From CALARM01 sp964431735 (lineage in GTDB: Bacteria; Vulcanimicrobiota; SpSt-956; JAKJGF01): a stretch of DNA of 64,000 nucleotides. The notes beneath the pieces were generated by a model. That model was not told the DNA's origin. It saw only the letters and a list, made by a program, of their open reading frames with translations, and made no database searches. The position numbers and the translations under genes were made by a program. The stretch covers positions 8,283 through 72,282 of the forward strand of contig CAYSLJ010000009.1 in assembly GCA_964431735.1 (NCBI GenBank). Direction: 5' to 3'. Shown in pieces: positions 60,339 through 64,000 of the stretch (its first letter is position 1; every line of letters starts with the position of its first letter).

Positions 60339-61684
60339 ATGGACTTAAAAGAATTATCAGAGAAAATAAGAGAAAACCCAGAAGAATTCATTAAAGAGTT
60401 ATATAAACTGCATTTGATAATAGAAGACCAATCAATGCAGATAAAAAGCTTGCTGGAAGAGAATAAACTTCTAAGAGAAGAGAATGAAAGCTTAAAGTCC
60501 CGTATCAGGATACTGGAGAGTCAAATATCCAAAGACAGCCATAATAGTAGTAAACCTCCGTCAAGTGATGGATTTAAGAAAAAGATATACAACAATCGAA
60601 AGTCAGGTTCAAAACCTGTAGGAGGACAGAAAGGTAATAAGGGAGAGACCTTAAAAATGGTAGAAGTTCCTGATAAGGTAGAGATACATAAAGTCAGTCA
60701 ATGTAAAGTATGTGGAATTTCCCTGAAGAAGAGTAAAGTTATAAGATATGAGAGACATCAGGTATTTGAGGTACCGGAGTTAAAGATAGAAGTAATAGAA
60801 CATCAGGGAGAAATGATGTATTCTCTCATTCAATGAGTGAGGGAACATTTAAGAATTTCAGTGAGGATTGTTCTAATAGTTTAGAAGGATATGAAAATGA
60901 AGTAAAAGAGTGTCTAAAAGTCTCTCCTGTAGTAGGATTTGATGAGACAGGATTTAGATATAATGGGAAACGTCATTGGCTTCATGTTGCATCTACGGAA
61001 GAACTAACCCATTATTCAGTAGAAGAGAAACGTGGCAAAGAAGGTATGGATAATGGAGGGATATTACCTGATTTCCATGGTAAAGCTGTGCATGATTACT
61101 GGTCTCCATATTTTAAATATAATTGTCTCCACGCTCTTTGCAATGCCCACCATTTAAGGGAACTGATATATATGTTTGAAGAAGAGAAACAGGAATGGGC
61201 AAGTAAAATGATAAATTTATTGATAGAGATAAAAGCTTCTGTTGATACTGCAAAACCGGTTACAAATTGCCTGGTTACAGAAGTTCTACGCAGATTTGAA
61301 AGAAAATATGACGTGATTATAGAAGAGGGATTGGACAATCTCCCTGATGTTGTCAATACTCAGCCCAATAAGAGGGGGCGTAAAAAACAAAGTAAGTCCA
61401 GGAACCTGCTTGACCGGTTGAAAAATCATAAAGAAGAAGTTCTGGCTTTTATGTATGATTTTCAGGTTCCCTTTGATAATAATCAATCAGAACGGGATCT
61501 GAGAATGATGAAACTTAAACAGAAAATCTCAGGGACATTTCGAAGTGAAAATGGGGCTAAATGCTTTGCCCGTATTAGAAGCTATATATCTACAGTTAGA
61601 AAAAATGGATTAAAGATTCTTCAAGCTATTCAAAATGCTTTTGCAGGTAAGCCTTTTATTCCTGTCATGGCAAGAGAAGGCTGA
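60339..61684 (+). pseudogene. IS66-family transposase (TnpC-like) with internal deletion and frameshift
   Basis: The first frame (60339-60836) gives the coiled-coil and SSKPPSSDGFKKK segment, then the start of the zinc-binding domain (CKVCGISLKKSKVIRYERHQVFEV). The second frame (readable from about 60812, ATG 60833) continues VFSHSMSEGTFKNFS and the DDE catalytic core: FDETGFR, VHDYWSPYF and NNQSERDLRMMK. Family members normally have some 55 residues between IEHQGE and the SEGT motif, which are absent here, and the frame changes at the junction (about 60815). The two frames overlap by 4 nt, but the missing core argues against a functional two-gene arrangement. Confidence 0.85.
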
Positions 61685-61757
61685 ATAGTTACTATTTTTT
61701 TATATTTCTTTCAGATTTACATACTGTCTTTACCTTTTAAAACTATTTTCCTTATGT

Positions 61758-61763
61758 TATAAT
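61758..61763 (+). promoter_or_regulatory. Possible -10 box for the third Rpn gene
   Basis: TATAAT 31 bp before the ATG at 61795, with a strong AAAGGGGG ribosome binding site between. A -35 match is poor (TTAAAA 15 bp upstream). The box lies outside the IS66 element. Confidence 0.3.
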
Positions 61764-61794
61764 AAAAAGAGACAGTAGAAAGGGGGTTAAAACA

Positions 61795-62661
61795 ATGAAA
61801 TTCATAGACCCGAGAGTAGATTTTGCTTTCAGGAAAATCTTCGGAAGTGAAGAAACTAAAGAGGTGCTTAAAAGTTTTATAGAAGCAGTTCTCTCACTGG
61901 AAGGCAATAAAAAACTGAAAGAAATCAACATTATTAATCCCTATCAACTTCCAAAACTACAATTACTCAAAGTTACTATCCTTGATGTGAAATGTACCGA
62001 TCATAGAGGTATAACCTATCTCGTAGAAATGCAGATAAAAAAAACTGAGGCTTTCCTTAAAAGGGTTCAATATAACCTGTCTAAATCCTATTCAGCTCAG
62101 ATACAGAGCGGTATGGATTTTCCGAAATTAAATCAGGTCATAGGTATAACTATAACAGATTTTGCTTTATTTCCTGATTTCTCTCATTATCTTTCCTGCC
62201 ATAGCACAAGAGAAAGTATAACAAATAACGAATACCTCTCAGATATTTTATATTATTTTATAGAACTTTCTAAATTTAATAAAAAAGAACATGAACTTAA
62301 AACAGATATAGACAGATGGGTTTATTTTCTAAAGATGACAGGAGAACTTGAAGAAATCCCCGGAACATTAAATAAAGAACCTTATAGAACTGCCTTTGAA
62401 ACTGCTATGATTTCCAGAATGAATAAAGAAGAATATGAACTTTATGACAGTGCAGCCATGCAGATTGCAGATCACATAGGGTCTTTAGAACTTGCCCATA
62501 AAGAAGGGGTTCAGGAAGGAATTAAAAAAGGAATTGAAAAGGAAAAATCAGAAACAGCAAAAAAAATGCTGGAAGATAAAGTTGATATAAATTTAATTGT
62601 AAAATATACAGGACTTATGATAGAGGAAATTAAAGAGTTGATGAAAGACCACAGTGATTAA
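61795..62661 (+). CDS. Rpn-family PD-(D/E)XK nuclease/putative transposase, second subtype
   Basis: 288 residues. The opening MKFIDPRVDFAFRKIFGSEE is typical of the 'PD-(D/E)XK nuclease family transposase' proteins. The active-site strands are TILDVKCTDHRGITYLVEMQ, giving Asp and E-x-Q. The body differs from the copies at 50425 and 51870. However, the last 40 residues (KKMLEDKVDINLIVKYTGL onward) are nearly the same, preceded by a short GIKKGIEKE repeat. A shared C-terminal module on different nuclease bodies suggests tail exchange. AAAGGGGG precedes the ATG. It lies directly downstream of the IS66 element. Confidence 0.82.
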   Translation: MKFIDPRVDFAFRKIFGSEETKEVLKSFIEAVLSLEGNKKLKEINIINPYQLPKLQLLKVTILDVKCTDHRGITYLVEMQIKKTEAFLKRVQYNLSKSYSAQIQSGMDFPKLNQVIGITITDFALFPDFSHYLSCHSTRESITNNEYLSDILYYFIELSKFNKKEHELKTDIDRWVYFLKMTGELEEIPGTLNKEPYRTAFETAMISRMNKEEYELYDSAAMQIADHIGSLELAHKEGVQEGIKKGIEKEKSETAKKMLEDKVDINLIVKYTGLMIEEIKELMKDHSD

Positions 62662-62709
62662 TGGGATGGGAAAGTATCTTAATCATTACACAGGGCAGAG
62701 TGAAAATTA

Positions 62710-63663
62710 TCAGGAATTTCCCTGTGATGACAAATAGAAAATCATTGCTGTCTCAAAACCGAGTTCAATTTTATCTCCATTTTTCAACATGACCGGCTCT
62801 GTAACCTGTAAGCCATTTAAAACAGTTATATTACTCTCTTTTTCATTTATTATATAATATTTACTATTTTTCTTTACTATACGACCATGATTACGGGATA
62901 TACTTTTGTCTTTTTTAGAAAGTTCTATATCCGTAATAAAATCAGAATGTTTACTTTTTCTCCCTATTAAATTCACATTCTTAACGAGATGAAAAGCTTT
63001 TCCCTTATCCATACCTTCTATAATCTTAATTACAGGGTAAGACTCTGACGGAGCTTCACAGGTATCTGTATTGTTTCTTCCTGACAGGGAGTTTTTAGAT
63101 TTTATCAATGATATCTTACCTGCACAACCTGTTTCTTCTTCTCTAACAGTTCTATTACGTTTACCTCCAAAGAACTCAATATTTTCTTCACAAACTGCAG
63201 GAGATTTATTAAAAGAAGATTTTATTTCTCCAGGAATTTTACAGACTATTATTCTGATATTACCGGCAAGAATAACATCTCCCCTTTCCAGCATGGTAAA
63301 TTCCCATGAAGATATAGCTCTATCGTTTACAAAAGTAGGTATGATTGCGCATGTGCTGTGGATTATTCCATATTTTTTTTCTCTGTTCATCCATTTGAGT
63401 GTGGCCTGATCCGGTGATATGCATGAAGAATTCAGTAAAATCCAGCCTTTTCTTTCTGTACCTGTAAGTTTGCCTATAGACATTAAAGGCCTGTCTAAAA
63501 TGATTTTTTTTCCGTTTTCAGGGCCTGACGTAATCTTTAGCATATAACCTGTATCTATAAATACCTCTTCTTCAGGAGAAAAATCTATTCCCTGAGGCAG
63601 CAGATGAGTGGTATATTCACTTTTTTCTTCAGGTGAATTTGAAATGTGTCTTTCGTAATCCAT
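62710..63663 (-). CDS. Double FHA-domain protein
   Basis: About 317 residues, soluble. The first FHA-like domain (about 35-140) is diverged: MSIGKLTGTERKGWILLNSSCISPDQATLKW. The second (about 220-315) is canonical: LIGRKSKHSDFITDIELSKKDKSISRNHGRI with the Gly-Arg, Ser-x-x-His and Asn residues that contact phosphothreonine. Between them lies a polar linker. FHA proteins bind phosphothreonine peptides in Ser/Thr kinase pathways or secretion systems; none of those genes is nearby. The start at 63663 (ATG, AGGGGG 9 nt upstream) is better than the GTG at 63702. Confidence 0.87.
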   Translation of the reverse strand: MDYERHISNSPEEKSEYTTHLLPQGIDFSPEEEVFIDTGYMLKITSGPENGKKIILDRPLMSIGKLTGTERKGWILLNSSCISPDQATLKWMNREKKYGIIHSTCAIIPTFVNDRAISSWEFTMLERGDVILAGNIRIIVCKIPGEIKSSFNKSPAVCEENIEFFGGKRNRTVREEETGCAGKISLIKSKNSLSGRNNTDTCEAPSESYPVIKIIEGMDKGKAFHLVKNVNLIGRKSKHSDFITDIELSKKDKSISRNHGRIVKKNSKYYIINEKESNITVLNGLQVTEPVMLKNGDKIELGFETAMIFYLSSQGNS

Positions 63664-63754
63664 ATTGTATGTCCCCCTGTTTACTCTTAAATTAGCTGTC
63701 ACAATTCAGCCCGTAAGACTTAAATATCATTCTATCGGAAAACTATACGTATAT

Positions 63755-63828
63755 ATTATAATATATTCCTCTAATATATAAAGAGTCAAAAAATTTAAAT
63801 TTTCCAAAAAAATTTTCATTTATTTTTT
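63755..63828. repeat. AT-rich repeat, copy 3 (diverged)
   Basis: ctctaatatataaagagtca, then T/A runs with CCAAAAAAATTTT, corresponds to the later part of copies 1 and 2. It ends exactly where the Rpn fragment begins. Confidence 0.5.
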
Positions 63829-63831
63829 AAA

Positions 63832-64000
63832 GGAATAGAAAAAAATAGATTGGGAATGGCACATAAAATGCTGGAAGATAAAGTTGACATCAACCTTTTC
63901 GTAAAATATACAGGCCTTATGATTGAGGAAATCAAGGAATTGATGAAAGAGTTAATTTATATAATCATCAAGGAAAATAATATTTATATCATCCTGAATA
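63832..64000 (+). pseudogene. C-terminal fragment of an Rpn-family gene
   Basis: From 63832 the frame reads GIEKNRLGMAHKMLEDKVDI and then NLFVKYTGLMIEEIKELMKE, matching the C-terminus of the Rpn protein at 50425 (GIEKNRLEMAHKML...). The nuclease core is missing; the AT-rich repeat stands at the break. The frame stays open to the end of the window. Confidence 0.75.

Larger units (their letters stand above)
60102..61692 (+). mobile_element. IS66-family element (1591 bp) with intact ends and 8-bp target duplication
   Basis: The terminal inverted repeats are GTAACTATTCAG at 60102-60113 and CTGAATAGTTAC at 61681-61692. The flanks TATTTTTT (60094-60101) and TATTTTTT (61693-61700) are an exact 8-bp target-site duplication, the size made by IS66 transposases. 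Only a TnpC-like gene is present, as in the ISBst12 subgroup, and it is broken. A 120-bp heptamer-containing element is inserted between the left end and the transposase gene. The element is therefore probably dead unless helped in trans. Confidence 0.88.

Noticed and set aside
60339..61684. Two overlapping frames as a genuine two-gene IS66 transposase or programmed frameshift
   Set aside because: The junction lacks about 55 conserved residues, so frameshifting could not restore the enzyme; a deletion explains it better.
1..64000. tRNA, rRNA or tmRNA genes
   Set aside because: I inspected the intergenic gaps and found no cloverleaf or rRNA-like sequence; a covariance search could overrule this.

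Overview
The window looks like a chromosomal segment of a Gram-negative (diderm), AT-rich bacterium, probably from an uncultivated lineage. A signal-peptide-bearing TPR/beta-barrel protein, several lipoprotein signals and a Pel-type polysaccharide export locus imply an outer membrane. Codon use is rich in AGA and ATA, Shine-Dalgarno sequences are normal, and TGA is read as stop. Long TPR proteins, stand-alone response regulators and an FGE-domain lipoprotein diversified by a retroelement fit candidate phyla of the Wallbacteria/Riflebacteria/Muirbacteria kind, but I cannot fix the phylum. No rRNA or tRNA gene was seen.

Layout. 1-2.5 kb: an apparently inactive C11-peptidase homologue and a paralogue broken by a 120-bp mobile repeat. 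2.5-9 kb: nucleotide-transporter-like protein, NAD kinase, M28 peptidase, PAS histidine kinase, sugar epimerase, small membrane protein. 9.2-26.6 kb (minus strand): a Pel-like exopolysaccharide locus. In transcription order it is response regulator, hybrid-free sensor kinase, PelA-type hydrolase, PelA-type deacetylase, PelB-like TPR/porin, response regulator, PelD, PelE, PelF (with fused HEAT repeats), PelG. 27-36.5 kb: two giant TPR proteins, a duplicated PPC-like secreted protein, and two receiver proteins ending in half a histidine kinase. 36.7-40.5 kb: nurA, a HAS-barrel-like gene and herA behind a clear sigma70 promoter. 40.6-49.4 kb: radical SAM protein, Rho, two ABC export systems, a SPOR-like and a GAF protein. 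49.5-52.8 kb: a subtilase and a tandem duplication of Rpn-type nuclease genes, one with a nonsense codon.

53.0-57.4 kb (minus strand) is a complete diversity-generating retroelement (DGR). It contains a 729-residue FGE-domain lipoprotein ending in a variable repeat, an HRDC protein, an Avd-like helical protein, a DGR-type reverse transcriptase, and a template repeat. Over 122 bp the two repeats differ at 20 positions, and all 20 are adenines in the template. Two strong inverted repeats lie just beyond the variable repeat. 57.4-64 kb: an unidentified 688-aa protein, an IS66-family element with exact 8-bp target duplications but a deleted transposase, another Rpn gene, a double-FHA protein and an Rpn fragment.

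The most unusual genome-wide signal is a set of ordered intergenic cassettes made of heptamer repeats. An array of GTGANNN units begins at, or inside, the stop codon of a gene on its coding strand. It is followed by a GC-rich hairpin, then by arrays of the complementary type (GCATCAC, then GTCACGC), ending just before the next gene. About ten such cassettes and many simpler GTGACGC palindromes occur between 1.5 and 47.2 kb; almost none occur in the DGR/Rpn region. The same heptamers form the core of a 120-bp inverted-repeat element that has landed in a C11 pseudogene and in the IS66 element.
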